Of a stretch of 64,000 nt of DNA, positions 8,659-17,180 are shown piece after piece. How positions within the stretch are numbered: position 1 is the first letter of the stretch; every line of letters begins with the position of its first letter. Under the pieces are notes generated by a model. The model saw only the letters and a list, made by a program, of their open reading frames with translations. It searched no databases and had not been told where the DNA came from. Source of the stretch: Kaistia granuli DSM 23481 (GTDB taxonomy: Bacteria > Pseudomonadota > Alphaproteobacteria > Rhizobiales > Kaistiaceae); assembly GCF_000380505.1 (NCBI RefSeq), contig NZ_AQYH01000006.1, positions 310,001 through 374,000 of the forward strand. The letters run 5' to 3'. The translations under genes were made by a program, and so were the position numbers.

Positions 8659-9608
8659 CGACGATCCCTCACGACGAAGCGCTGGACGAGCGAAACCACC
8701 AGCACGATCAGGAACAGGAGAATGGCGACGGCAGAGGCGAGGCCGAGCCGCTGGTCGACGAAGCCGGCTGTGAACATGTAATGCACCAGCGTGTCGGTCG
8801 TGCCGCGCGGGCCGCCCTGGGTCAGGATGTTCACCTGGGTGAACAGCTTGAACGCCTGGATGGTGGTGATGATCAGCACGAAGATGTGGGTCTGGCGCAG
8901 GCTCGGCATGGTGACATGCCAGAAGCGCTGCCAGGCATTGGCGCCATCCAGTTCCGCCGCCTCGTAGAGCGTCTCGGGAATGTTCTGCAGGCCGGCCAGA
9001 TAGACGATCATCTGGAAGCCATAGGCCTGCCAGGCCGAGAGCAGCACGATCGACGGCATCGCCCAGGTCGGATCGCCGAGCCAGTCGATCGGACCGACCA
9101 GCCCGAAGGTGAGGAAGCCGACGATCTGGTTGAACGGGCCGGTCGGGTACTGGAACAGGGTCGACCAGATCACGCAGACGACGACCATCGAGGTGATCGC
9201 CGGCAGGAAGAACAAGCCGCGGAAGAAATTGCGGAAGGGCAGCTTCTGGTTCAGCAGCAGCGCGATGGCGAGCGCGAAACCGCACTGCACCGGCAGCACC
9301 AAGATGGTGAAGCGGGTGACGTTCCAGAGCGCCTGCCAGAAGGCGGGATCGGTCAGGATCTGCTGGAAATTGCCGAGCCCGACGAAGCGCACCGGCACCG
9401 GCCGCGGGATCAGGCGCTGGTTGGTCAGCGCGATCTCGAACGAGGACAGGAACGGTACCAGCAGAAAGATGGCGATCAGGATGCAGGCGGGCAGCAGCAT
9501 GCCCAGTTCCTGCAGCCTGCCGCCCCAGATCAGCGGCTTGCGCCGATATTCGACGCGGCCCGACCCCGGCGATGCCGAACCCGGCATGGGGGACGCTTGG
9601 CTCGACAT
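8655..9608 (-). CDS. CUT1 sugar ABC transporter permease (MalF type)
   Basis: A 317-residue permease with an N-terminal segment MLLPACILIAIFLLVPFLSS starting near residue 36 and further membrane spans. The EAA loop reads EAAELDGANAWQRFWHVTMP, and the segment LTQGGPRGTTDTLVHYMF near the C-terminus is characteristic of MalF-type subunits. It follows the binding-protein gene with 111 intervening bases, which hold two strong hairpins (9633-9660 and 9679-9708). It is coupled to the MalG-type permease by a 4-bp overlap. Its inferred role is the membrane channel for the same fructoside that the GH32 enzyme hydrolyses. Confidence 0.9.
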   Translation of the reverse strand: MSSQASPMPGSASPGSGRVEYRRKPLIWGGRLQELGMLLPACILIAIFLLVPFLSSFEIALTNQRLIPRPVPVRFVGLGNFQQILTDPAFWQALWNVTRFTILVLPVQCGFALAIALLLNQKLPFRNFFRGLFFLPAITSMVVVCVIWSTLFQYPTGPFNQIVGFLTFGLVGPIDWLGDPTWAMPSIVLLSAWQAYGFQMIVYLAGLQNIPETLYEAAELDGANAWQRFWHVTMPSLRQTHIFVLIITTIQAFKLFTQVNILTQGGPRGTTDTLVHYMFTAGFVDQRLGLASAVAILLFLIVLVVSLVQRFVVRDRR

Positions 9609-9632
9609 GACGATGCCTCCCGGCGATTGTTT

Positions 9633-9660
9633 CCCGGCCGCGCGTCATGGCGCGGCCAGG
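9633..9660. repeat. Palindromic hairpin, first of a tandem pair
   Basis: An 11-bp stem with one mismatch (CCCGGCCGCGC at 9633-9643, GCGCGGCCAGG at 9650-9660) around the loop GTCATG. It is almost the same sequence as the second hairpin at 9679-9708. It lies between the binding-protein gene and the permease genes, like REP elements in malE-malF intervals. Confidence 0.7.
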
Positions 9661-9678
9661 TCTTCGGTATGGGTCGAT

Positions 9679-9708
9679 ACCCGGCCGCGCCTCATGGCGC
9701 GGCCGGGT
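9679..9708. repeat. Palindromic hairpin, second of a tandem pair
   Basis: A 13-bp perfect stem (ACCCGGCCGCGCC at 9679-9691, its complement at 9696-9708) closed by the four-base loop TCAT. No T-run follows on either strand. It is the strongest intercistronic hairpin of this operon. It probably slows 3'-to-5' RNA decay or weakens read-through, leaving more binding protein than permease. Confidence 0.75.
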
Positions 9709-9719
9709 CGTTGACGTGG

Positions 9720-11045
9720 TTACTCGGGCTGACCGAACGGCTGGTAGCCGTCATTGTCGAGGATGTCGTCGTCGATCTTCTTGGCGGCCTTGCTCAGTTC
9801 TTCCTGAGGATCGGCGCCGTCGAAGATGTTCGTCATCGCGTTCTGGAAGGCGAGCGTGATGGTCGGGTAGGCCGGATGCGGCGGACGCGGCACGGCGCTC
9901 TTCGACGCCTGTTCGAAGGCGACGGCCATGGCGCCCTTGTCGGCATAGAGCGGCGACGCGGCGGCGAAGGACTTCAGGCCGGGGAAGCCGGCATGCGCCT
10001 TGTAGGCATCGCGATAAGCCGGATCCTGCAGCATGAAGCTCAGGAACTTGCCGGCCATGGCCGGATCCGAAGCCGTCTTGGCGACCGACCAGATCCAGGT
10101 GCCATTCGGGCTGGCGCCCTTGTCGCCGAACTTCGGCAGCGGCATGACGACGACGTCATCACCCATCTTGGCGTTGGCCTCGGCATAGAACCAATGACCG
10201 CCCCAGGCGAGCGCCGCCGGACGGCCCTCGGCATAGAACTGGTTCTGGCCGGCCGACTGCGGCACGACCCAGCCCTGCTTGACCCAGTTCTGCATCTCGG
10301 TCGCGGCGTCGACGCAGGCCTTGCCGTCGAGCGTTCCCGTCGCCTTCCAACTGGTGCGGTCGATCACGTCGCAGCCCATCGAGACCAGGATCGGCTCATA
10401 GGCATAGGTGATCCATTCCGTCTTGGTGCCATAGGCGCGGAACAGATCAAGCGGCCATTTCACGCCCGGCGCCGTCGACAGCGTCTTGAGCGCCGCCTCG
10501 AATTCGTCGCGCGTCCAGGCGTCGTCGACGGAGGTCGGGATGCGGATCTTCAGCTCTTCCAGCTGCTTGCGGCTGCCATAGAGCGCGACGGTGCTGTCGG
10601 TCAGGCCGATCGCATAGAGCTCCTTGTCGATCGGATAGGTGCCCTGGCTGACATTCGACGCCGTCATGTCGTCGACGAGCGCCTTGTCGAGCAAACCGCC
10701 GACCGGCTGCAGGAAGCCCGACCAGACATAGTTGGCCAGGAACGGCGCATCGAGCTGCATGATGTCGGGCAGCGAGCCGGCCGAAACCGCCGCGCCGATC
10801 TTCTCGTTGTAGGCGTCGTGCGGCGTGTTGATCAGCTGCACCGTCGTACCCGGATTGGCCGCCTCGAAACGCTTGGCGACGTCGGTGATGATGGTGATCT
10901 CGTAGGGGTCGCCCTGGAACATCACCTTGAGCTCGGCCGCCTCAGCGGCGGCAAGCCCGGCACCGAGGCCGACGGCCAGCATCGAGGTCGCGCCAAGATG
11001 TGACAGTAAACGTTTACCCAAACGTGGGGATTCATGCGAAGTCAT
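9720..11045 (-). CDS. CUT1 sugar ABC transporter substrate-binding protein
   Basis: A 441-residue family-1 solute-binding protein. I chose the ATG at 11045 because GGGAGGAG stands eight bases before it and the product then begins with a normal signal peptide (basic start, LLSHLGATSMLAVGLGAGLAAAEAA, cut before ELKVMFQGD). A longer open frame to 11123 has no ribosome site and runs into the regulator gene. The mature protein has the expected ITIITDVAKRFEAANPGT opening. It captures the sugar for the permeases at 7765-9608. Codons 10-14 contain a perfect 12-bp palindrome (11006-11017) that matches the operator upstream of the adjacent LacI gene, so the start of this coding region may itself be a repressor site. 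Confidence 0.9.
   Translation of the reverse strand: MTSHESPRLGKRLLSHLGATSMLAVGLGAGLAAAEAAELKVMFQGDPYEITIITDVAKRFEAANPGTTVQLINTPHDAYNEKIGAAVSAGSLPDIMQLDAPFLANYVWSGFLQPVGGLLDKALVDDMTASNVSQGTYPIDKELYAIGLTDSTVALYGSRKQLEELKIRIPTSVDDAWTRDEFEAALKTLSTAPGVKWPLDLFRAYGTKTEWITYAYEPILVSMGCDVIDRTSWKATGTLDGKACVDAATEMQNWVKQGWVVPQSAGQNQFYAEGRPAALAWGGHWFYAEANAKMGDDVVVMPLPKFGDKGASPNGTWIWSVAKTASDPAMAGKFLSFMLQDPAYRDAYKAHAGFPGLKSFAAASPLYADKGAMAVAFEQASKSAVPRPPHPAYPTITLAFQNAMTNIFDGADPQEELSKAAKKIDDDILDNDGYQPFGQPE
11006..11017. promoter_or_regulatory. LacI-type operator inside the binding-protein coding start
   Basis: GTAAACGTTTAC is a perfect 12-bp palindrome with the central CG typical of LacI/GalR operators. It is within codons 10-14 of the binding-protein gene. 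A copy with one mismatch (GTTAACGTTTAC) is at 12110-12121, upstream of the LacI gene. The shared sequence suggests that both bind the regulator encoded at 11080-12090. Confidence 0.6.
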
Positions 11046-11079
11046 TCTTAACTCCTCCCTGTTGACCGTTTCGATGACC

Positions 11080-12090
11080 TCAGACCGAGGCGCGTTCCAC
11101 GAGACGAAACGGAATTTCCTCAACCAACTGCGCCGGCCTTCGATGGCCGGACAGGATTTCGCCGGCGCGCCGCCCGATCGCCCGGTGCGGCAGCTCCATG
11201 GTCGTCAGCGGCGGATCGAGTCTGGCGGCGATCTCGACCTGGTTATCGAAACTGGCAACCGCGACATCCTCGGGTATCCGCATGCCGGCGCGACGCAGCG
11301 CGCCATAGACTTCGAGGGCAACGCGGTCGTTGCCGCAAAGGATCGTGTCCGGGCGGTCAGCGCTGGAAAACAGTTCCGTGATGTGGTCTCGAACAAGGCT
11401 GCGCGCCCGATCGGAATAGACGGGGCCGCGCGTTGCCGACAGCATCCACGGCTCGTGCAGCGCAATGCCGCGCGCCGCATGGGCGGCGCGAACCCCCTCC
11501 TCCCGCATCCGGCCGGCGACGAGGCCCGGCAGGTTGAGGAAGGCGATGCGGCGGCGGCCGCGCTCGAACAGATGCTCGACGACGGTTTCGGCAGCCCGTT
11601 GCTCGGCTGGAACCAGGGACGGAATGATACCGGCTTCGTCGCGGCAATTGACCATCAGCGAGATGACGCCGCGCACCGCTTCCGGGATGGCGACGACCTG
11701 ATGGTACATGCTGGCATAGGCAATGGTCTGCGGCATCAGGCGCTGCAGCTCGGCGACGCTCGCCTCGACGCCGCGCCCACCGATATTGGTGACGACGACG
11801 GAAAGACCGTCGGCGCGGGCGGCATTGTCGAACGATCGCATGATCTCGGTGGCGAAGGGCTGGGTGATCAGGCCGTCGGCGACGATGCCGAGGATCGGCA
11901 GGAAACCCTGACGCATGCCGCGCGCCACCAGATTGGGCTTGTAGCCGAGCTCGTCCGCCAGGGCTTTGACCTTCTGGCGCGTCTCCTCCGACATGCGGAT
12001 CGAGCCGCCATGCAGCGCGCCCGACACGGTCTTGACGGAGACGCCAAGCCGGCTGGCTATGTCCTGCATTGAGACCTTGGCGTCCGCCAT
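11080..12090 (-). CDS. LacI-family transcriptional regulator of the fructoside operon
   Basis: A 336-residue regulator with the N-terminal LacI helix-turn-helix MQDIASRLGVSVKTVSGALH and a hinge ending near YKPNLVARGMRQ. The periplasmic-binding-protein-like sensor domain runs from ILGIVADG to the C-terminus. It lies 34 bases upstream of the binding-protein start on the same strand, so it is probably the first gene of the operon. Matching palindromes at 12110-12121, just behind its own promoter, and at 11006-11017, inside the next gene, support autoregulation and control of the transporter/GH32 genes. The inducer is inferred to be a fructoside or fructose derivative because of the GH32 enzyme. 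Confidence 0.9.
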   Translation of the reverse strand: MADAKVSMQDIASRLGVSVKTVSGALHGGSIRMSEETRQKVKALADELGYKPNLVARGMRQGFLPILGIVADGLITQPFATEIMRSFDNAARADGLSVVVTNIGGRGVEASVAELQRLMPQTIAYASMYHQVVAIPEAVRGVISLMVNCRDEAGIIPSLVPAEQRAAETVVEHLFERGRRRIAFLNLPGLVAGRMREEGVRAAHAARGIALHEPWMLSATRGPVYSDRARSLVRDHITELFSSADRPDTILCGNDRVALEVYGALRRAGMRIPEDVAVASFDNQVEIAARLDPPLTTMELPHRAIGRRAGEILSGHRRPAQLVEEIPFRLVERASV

Positions 12091-12109
12091 CGATGGCTTC
12101 CGAGCTTGG

Positions 12110-12121
12110 GTTAACGTTTAC
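12110..12121. promoter_or_regulatory. LacI-type operator upstream of the regulator gene
   Basis: GTTAACGTTTAC differs at one base from the perfect palindrome at 11006-11017. It lies 19 bases upstream of the regulator's ATG and just downstream of the proposed -10 element, a position where repressor binding would block initiation. Confidence 0.6.
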
Positions 12122-12123
12122 TC

Positions 12124-12152
12124 AAAATGCCGAAGCCGCGATTTTTTGTCAA
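12124..12152 (-). promoter_or_regulatory. Probable sigma-70 promoter of the fructoside regulator/operon
   Basis: Read on the minus strand, TTGACA (12147-12152) is followed after 17 bases by CATTTT (12124-12129). The -35 is a full consensus match and the -10 is weak. The operator at 12110-12121 lies immediately downstream. Confidence 0.5.
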
Positions 12153-12222
12153 TCGGGGGTGTGAAAGCGCAATTTTCCGGCCGTTTCCCGATCAAGCCGA
12201 CGCGTAGGCGCCTGGAATCAGC

Positions 12223-12256
12223 GGAACGGGCGCGCCGTCGCCGGCACGCCCGTTCC
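12223..12256 (-). terminator. Terminator-like hairpin after the 12279 gene
   Basis: A 15-base stem with one C-A mismatch (GGAACGGGCG then GCCG, pairing with CGGC then CGCCCGTTCC) and a TCGC loop. It starts 23 bases past the stop of the dehydratase gene on the minus strand. No clear U-tract follows. Confidence 0.55.
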
Positions 12257-12278
12257 TCGCTAGTTGGGACGAATTCAG

Positions 12279-13475
12279 TCAGTCGAAGAAGCCGGCATCC
12301 TCCTCGCGGAGATATTTCTTGCCGGCCTCGGGATCGATGTCGACGCCGAGGCCCGGCGCCTCAAGGACGTCGATCATGCTGTCCTTGACGATCTGCTTCG
12401 GCAGGCCGGTGACGATCTCGTTCCAGAACGGCTCGGAGGCGCTCGGATATTCGAAGGCGATGTAGTTCGCCGGCAAAGTAGCGCAGACATTGATCAGCGC
12501 GCCGAGGCCGAGCAGGCCGTTAGCGGTGCCGTGCGGGGCCATCAGGATCGAGTGCATATAGGCGTGCTCTGTGATCCATTTGAGCTCCGCGATGCCGCCG
12601 ACATCGGCCGGATCCGGCCCGACGACGCGCACCGCCTGCGTCTCGATCAGTTCCTTGAAATTGTGGCGGAGGTAGATCTGCTCGCCAGTATGGATCGGCG
12701 TCGAGGTCGAGGTGGTGAGTTCGCGGTAGGCCTGCGGGTTGACCCAGGGCACGTAGTCGCCGGTCAGCATGTCCTCGAGCCACATCAGATTGTATTTCTC
12801 GACCGCCTGGGCGAAGCGGATGGCGTCCGGCAGCATCCAGCCGGGACCGCAATCGAGCGCCAGGCTGACCTTGTCGCCCAGCACTTCCTTCATCGCCGCG
12901 ACGCAGTCGAGCATGTGGTTGAAGCCGCGCTCGCTGATGACGCCCTGGTCCATTGCCCCGTGATAGTGGTTCGGCTGCGCAACGCCGTAGTGGAAGCCCT
13001 CGATGCTGGTCTTCATGTTGGAATGGAAGGAGATGCCCTGCTTCACCATGAAGAAGTTCTCGGGCCGCTCCATCATCCACTTGACGTCGGCGGCGTAGTC
13101 CTCCGGCCGATCGCCGGTGCGCTTCTTGCGGATCGAGCCGTTATAGACGCGCACCTTGTCGCGCACCTTGCCGCCGAGCAGCTTGTAGACCGGCACGTTG
13201 GCCGCCTTGCCGGCAATGTCCCAGAGCGCGTGCTCGATGGCGCTGACCGCCGCGCCATAGGGCTTGAAGGAGCCGCGCTGGCGGATCCGCAGCATGACCC
13301 GCTCGACGTCGGTCGGGTCCTCGCCGATCAGTGCATCGCGGAAATGCAGGACGAACGGCTTCAGATAGGTCTTGGTGAACTCCACCTCGCCGAGGCCGTA
13401 GAGCCCCTCGTCGGTAACGATGCGGACAACCGGATGCTTGCCGATGACGGCACAGCGCAAGTCGGTGATCTTCAT
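12279..13475 (-). CDS. Mandelate racemase/muconate lactonizing enzyme-family sugar-acid dehydratase
   Basis: A 398-residue enolase-superfamily protein. The N-terminal capping domain starts MKITDLRCAVIG. The barrel shows the three metal-binding acids in LALDCGPG, MWLEDM and HTGEQ, and a histidine in MAPHGTANG. A lysine in FFMVKQG is the probable base on the second strand. These features fit sugar-acid dehydratases or related cycloisomerases that abstract an alpha-proton next to a carboxylate, giving 2-keto-3-deoxy acids. The ATG has GAAGGGAA just upstream. The next gene upstream (13643) is a related protein, separated by a long hairpin at 13498-13533. The exact sugar acid cannot be assigned. 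Confidence 0.85.
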   Translation of the reverse strand: MKITDLRCAVIGKHPVVRIVTDEGLYGLGEVEFTKTYLKPFVLHFRDALIGEDPTDVERVMLRIRQRGSFKPYGAAVSAIEHALWDIAGKAANVPVYKLLGGKVRDKVRVYNGSIRKKRTGDRPEDYAADVKWMMERPENFFMVKQGISFHSNMKTSIEGFHYGVAQPNHYHGAMDQGVISERGFNHMLDCVAAMKEVLGDKVSLALDCGPGWMLPDAIRFAQAVEKYNLMWLEDMLTGDYVPWVNPQAYRELTTSTSTPIHTGEQIYLRHNFKELIETQAVRVVGPDPADVGGIAELKWITEHAYMHSILMAPHGTANGLLGLGALINVCATLPANYIAFEYPSASEPFWNEIVTGLPKQIVKDSMIDVLEAPGLGVDIDPEAGKKYLREEDAGFFD

Positions 13476-13497
13476 GGAAATTCCCTTCGGTGCCCAT

Positions 13498-13533
13498 GAG
13501 AAATCCAGCGTTCCAGTAAACGCCGGATTTCTC
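13498..13533 (-). other. Long intercistronic hairpin between two dehydratase genes
   Basis: Arms GAGAAATCC-A-GCGTT (13498-13512) and AACGC-C-GGATTTCTC (13519-13533) pair over 14 bp with one A-C mismatch around a six-base loop. It lies 22 bases upstream of the 13475 ATG, between two genes read on the same strand. It could attenuate read-through from 13643 or protect the downstream message. Confidence 0.6.
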
Positions 13534-13642
13534 TAACCCCTTGTCTGATCGCGTTTTCTTCACGCGAACCGGCCCCCCTTCGCTCGAAAACGCGACGAAC
13601 GGGCGACCAACAATCAGAACGATCCGTAAGGCTCAGCCAAGT

Positions 13643-14956
13643 TCAGTCGTGCGGGACGCGATCGAAGCCGACGCGCAGGCGGTTCCATTCCGACGTGTCG
13701 GCGAAATAGCTGGCGCCTTCGCGCAGATGCTCGCGGATGACCTCCTCGTTCAAATCAACGCCGAGGCCGGGCGCGTCGGGAACGGTAACATAGCCGCCCG
13801 ACATGTAGTCGTCGCCGAGGCCCGTCACGAGATTGGGCCAGTAATCCTGGTCGAGGCCGTGATGCTCGACGGCGATCAGGCTGGCGATCGAGGCGCCGAG
13901 ATGCACGTTGGCCATGAAGCCGATCGGCGTGCAGCAGGCATGCAGCGCCGTCGGGATGCCGTAACGCTCGGCATGATCGGCGATTTTCTTGGTCTCGGTC
14001 AGGCCGCCCGACGACAGCATGTCGGGATGGATGATGTCGAAGGCGCGCGTCTCGATCGCCTCGCGGAAACCTTCCCAGAGATAGAGATCCTCGCCTGCCG
14101 CCACCGGCGTCAGCAGCGCGTCGGCGACCTTCTTGTGGTTGGCGATATCGGTCCAGGGCAGCGGATCCTCGACCCAGGCGAGATTGTAAGGCTCGAGCGC
14201 CTGGCCGATGCGGATCGCCTCGTCGGCGGTGACGAAGCCCTCGCCGAAATGGTCGGTGCAGAGCGAGATCTCGTCGCCGACGGCGGCGCGCACAGCGGCG
14301 GTGATCTCCGCCGCCAATTCGACGCCCTTCTGGCTGATGCGAGCGCCCGGCCCGCGGCCCGGCACGTACCACTGGTTATACTGCGGATACTCATACTGGG
14401 TCTTGGAGCCTACCAGCGCTCCGGGCGTGCCCTCGAACAGGCGCCCGGGCAGATCGAACTTGATGAAGGTCAGGCCGAGCGCCGCGCGCTGCTTGACGAT
14501 CTCGACATAGCCCTCGGGCGTCGCCGTCTTCGGCGCCGGCGTATCGCCATAGATGCGGACGCGGTCGCGGAACTTGCCGCCGAGCAGCTGATAGCACGGC
14601 ACGCCATAGGCCTTGCCGACCAGGTCCATCAACGCGATCTCGATGCCACAGACGCCGCCGGCCTCGCGGCTGTCGCCGCCATAGCTTTTGATCGACTTGA
14701 ACAGATATTCGACGTTGCAAGGGTTCTGGCCGATCAGGAGATGCTTGAGACGCAGGGCGGTATCGGCGTTGGCGCCGTCACGCACCTCGCCCAAACCATA
14801 GATGCCCTGATTGGTGTCGATCCTGACGATCGGATAGTAGCCGTGGCCGACCACGGTGGCGACGCGGATATCGGTAATCCGCAGCGCGCTCGGTCGCGAG
14901 CTCATCCTCACATTATTTTCGATCGTCTGAGCGGGGGTGTCGTCCAACGCGGCCAT
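13643..14956 (-). CDS. Mandelate racemase/muconate lactonizing enzyme-family sugar-acid dehydratase
   Basis: A 437-residue enolase-superfamily enzyme. Metal ligands are in LCTDHFGEG, AWVEDP and AAGEDL; a lysine in FIKFDLPG and a histidine in ALHACCTPIGF complete the likely active site. I chose the ATG at 14956 because AGGAGG stands seven bases upstream; a GTG one codon earlier is also possible. About 18 N-terminal residues precede the usual RITDIRVATVVGHG start of the fold. It is divergent from the LacI-type regulator at 15112 and probably controlled by it. It shares only family-level similarity with the neighbours at 12279 and 21890, so the three probably act on different sugar acids. Confidence 0.85.
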   Translation of the reverse strand: MAALDDTPAQTIENNVRMSSRPSALRITDIRVATVVGHGYYPIVRIDTNQGIYGLGEVRDGANADTALRLKHLLIGQNPCNVEYLFKSIKSYGGDSREAGGVCGIEIALMDLVGKAYGVPCYQLLGGKFRDRVRIYGDTPAPKTATPEGYVEIVKQRAALGLTFIKFDLPGRLFEGTPGALVGSKTQYEYPQYNQWYVPGRGPGARISQKGVELAAEITAAVRAAVGDEISLCTDHFGEGFVTADEAIRIGQALEPYNLAWVEDPLPWTDIANHKKVADALLTPVAAGEDLYLWEGFREAIETRAFDIIHPDMLSSGGLTETKKIADHAERYGIPTALHACCTPIGFMANVHLGASIASLIAVEHHGLDQDYWPNLVTGLGDDYMSGGYVTVPDAPGLGVDLNEEVIREHLREGASYFADTSEWNRLRVGFDRVPHD

Positions 14957-15024
14957 CACAGGTCCTCCTCACCGGCGTGTTTGTCTGTTGTTATTTTTAT
15001 TGCTAATGTCACCAAACAAGAAGC

Positions 15025-15046
15025 GCAATATGTTTTGTAAAATTGC
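15025..15046. promoter_or_regulatory. Candidate operator in the divergent 14956/15112 promoter region
   Basis: The AT-rich stretch has inverted arms GCAAT (15025-15029) and ATTGC (15042-15046), centred between the divergent dehydratase and LacI-type regulator genes. A TTGACA box follows at 15054-15059 on the plus strand. The symmetry is short, so this is a candidate only. Confidence 0.35.
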
Positions 15047-15111
15047 TCGCTGATTGACAGCGCCGGGCCGGCATAGTCAAAGGCGCGCCACGAGGGTGAA
15101 CGGGCACGGCA

Positions 15112-16146
15112 ATGACATCGACGCGCGTAACGATCCAGGACGTGGCCGATCGACTCGGCCTGTCGAAGTTCTCTGTCTCCCGCGCCCTGTCCGGTAAGCC
15201 GGGGGTCGCGGAGACGACGAGGAGCCGTGTGCTCCAGGCAGCCCATGCGATGGGCTACCGGGTCCAGGCCGAGATGGCCCACCCCGTCGGGCAGATCCTG
15301 TTCGTGCGCAGCGATATCGACCCCGTCTCGAGCGAACTCTGGCTCAACATCATGCATGGCGCCGAGGCGGAGGCGGAGCGTCTCGGCTATTCCATCCTGT
15401 CACGGCAAGCCCGCTATCTGAACGCCGGCGCGAACCTCGACCCGTCAATCGTCGGCCTGATCCTGGCGGTGCCGCGCCCGGCCGATATCGCCGAGATCGC
15501 CGCGCGCAGCGGCGTCCCCGTCGTCTGCGCCAGCTATGTCGAACCGCTGGTCCGGTTCGACCATGTCGTCGGGGCCGATTGGGAAAGCGGCGTCGCGGTG
15601 GCGCGGATGCTGACCGGCATGGGCCATCGCCACGCGGTCTTCGTCCATGGCAGCAGCCTGCCGCTCGGACGGCACGAGCGCTTCCGCGGCTTCAAGGACG
15701 GCATGCTCGAAACGCCCGGCGCCGTCGTCGAGGATCTCATCTATGACGAGGCCGGTGGCTTCCGACGGCCCTTCCTCGCCTATCTGCGCAATGGCGGAAC
15801 GCCGACGGCCCTGTTCTGTGGCCATGATGGCATCGCGGTCAGCGCGGTGTCGGAGCTGCTGCAGATGGGTTTGCGGATTCCGGACGACGTCTCGGTCGTC
15901 GGCTATAGCGATTTCGCCTGCGCGACCCAGATTTCGCCGCATCTGACGACGGTCCGCACGCCCCAGGTCGAGATGGGCGCCGCCATGGTGCGATGCATCG
16001 CCGACCGCCTGGCGCTCCCCGAAAACCGCTCCAAGGCGCCCGTTCGCATGGCGCTGGCGGCCGAGATCGTGCGTCGCGCCTCGTCGGGCCCGGCCGGCAA
16101 TCCGCCTTGGCAAAAACTGCTGCCGACGCTGTCCGCTGTCGCCTGA
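15112..16146 (+). CDS. LacI-family transcriptional regulator
   Basis: A 344-residue regulator with the helix-turn-helix VTIQDVADRLGLSKFSVSRA and the next helix GKPGVAETTRSRV, followed by a LacI/GalR-type ligand-binding domain (VGQILFVRSDIDP onward). Late in the protein VSVVGYSDFACATQISPHLTT is the conserved effector-site block of the family. It is divergent from the dehydratase at 13643-14956 across 155 bases, so it probably controls that gene and itself, with a sugar acid or its breakdown product as effector. A separate IclR gene follows 78 bases downstream. Confidence 0.88.
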   Translation: MTSTRVTIQDVADRLGLSKFSVSRALSGKPGVAETTRSRVLQAAHAMGYRVQAEMAHPVGQILFVRSDIDPVSSELWLNIMHGAEAEAERLGYSILSRQARYLNAGANLDPSIVGLILAVPRPADIAEIAARSGVPVVCASYVEPLVRFDHVVGADWESGVAVARMLTGMGHRHAVFVHGSSLPLGRHERFRGFKDGMLETPGAVVEDLIYDEAGGFRRPFLAYLRNGGTPTALFCGHDGIAVSAVSELLQMGLRIPDDVSVVGYSDFACATQISPHLTTVRTPQVEMGAAMVRCIADRLALPENRSKAPVRMALAAEIVRRASSGPAGNPPWQKLLPTLSAVA

Positions 16147-16224
16147 TATCTCACCCCCATGTCCCAAATCTGAACTTAACCAACCGGAACTTCGATGCTA
16201 TCGGTGGCAGAAGGAGACCGGCGG

Positions 16225-16998
16225 ATGACAGGCACTTCGATCCATAACGGCGTTCCGGTCATCGACCGCACCTTCGATCTGCTCGACCTTCTGGAGCGAT
16301 CGCCGGACGGCCTCGCCGCCAGCACGCTGGTCGAGGAGCTGGGCGTCCCGCGCAGCACCGTCTACCGCATTCTCAACTCACTCGCGGCGCGGAAGATCGT
16401 CCGCCGTACGATCAACGGGAATTATCTGCTGGGACAAAGGCTTGTGTCGCTCGCGGCGCGGGTGCGCAACGACTTGGCCGCCGTCGACCTCGCCCAGATC
16501 GCCACGCCGATCATGCAAAGGCTCAGCGACGAGACGGGCGAGCCGAACAAGCTTTCCGTTCGCGACGGCGACCAGGCCAACATCATCGCGGCGACCGTCG
16601 CCACCCCGAATTCCAGCTTCGCGCCGACCATCGCCTCGCGCTATCCGCTGCATGCCGGCGCCGCCAGCAAGGTGATCATGGCGCATATGGCGGCCGACGA
16701 TCTCGCCCGCCATCTGAGCGTCCCGCTGATCCGCTATACGCCGCGCACCGTCACCGACCCGAAGCGCCTCGCCCGCGAACTGGCCCGGGTGAAGAAGCTC
16801 GGTTTCGCCACCGATCACGGCGAGCACAATGCGCGCGTCCACGCCATGGCCGTGCCGGTCTTCGATGTCGGCGGACGGTTTCTCGCCGCCCTCAGCATCC
16901 CGTTCCTGGCCGACAGGGACGACGAGTTCCGGGGCCGCGTTCAGCGGGCCCTGAAGACGGCCGCCCTCGAGATCAGCCGCAAGATCCCCCGCTCCTGA
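16225..16998 (+). CDS. IclR-family transcriptional regulator
   Basis: A 257-residue regulator. The N-terminal winged helix includes GLAASTLVEELGVPRSTVYRILNSL; the effector domain contains HAGAASKVIMAHM and the late segment AMAVPVFDVGGRFLAALS typical of IclR proteins. The ATG at 16225 is preferred to an upstream ATG at 16195 because AAGGAG lies eight bases before it. It lies 278 bases upstream of the CUT1 transporter operon that begins at 17277. The strong inverted repeat at 17154-17173, directly upstream of that operon's -35 box, is a good candidate binding site. Confidence 0.88.
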   Translation: MTGTSIHNGVPVIDRTFDLLDLLERSPDGLAASTLVEELGVPRSTVYRILNSLAARKIVRRTINGNYLLGQRLVSLAARVRNDLAAVDLAQIATPIMQRLSDETGEPNKLSVRDGDQANIIAATVATPNSSFAPTIASRYPLHAGAASKVIMAHMAADDLARHLSVPLIRYTPRTVTDPKRLARELARVKKLGFATDHGEHNARVHAMAVPVFDVGGRFLAALSIPFLADRDDEFRGRVQRALKTAALEISRKIPRS

Positions 16999-17153
16999 CG
17001 CCGCCACGGCGACGCTCCACGACCTGTCCGGGTGCGGCTTGCCACGCGGCGGGCAACGGGCTTCAATGCCGTCGACCGCCGCCTCGCCGACGCTGGCGCG
17101 CGGAATCAGCCGTCCCAAAAATGCTGCAAGTGCGAACCTAACAACATAACGAC

Positions 17154-17173
17154 AACCGCAATGCGTTGCGGTT
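17154..17173. promoter_or_regulatory. Candidate activator/IclR site upstream of the 17277 operon
   Basis: A perfect inverted repeat with arms AACCGCAA (17154-17161) and TTGCGGTT (17166-17173) and spacer TGCG. It ends seven bases before the -35 box, the usual location for an activator site. The adjacent regulator at 16225 is of the IclR family, so I infer, without proof, that it binds here. Confidence 0.5.
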
Positions 17174-17180
17174 ATTGCTG

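Noticed and set aside
8781-11003. 740-codon plus-strand open frame opposite the fructoside transporter
   Set aside because: It runs antisense through a permease and a binding-protein gene with recognised motifs. It is another GC-bias shadow.
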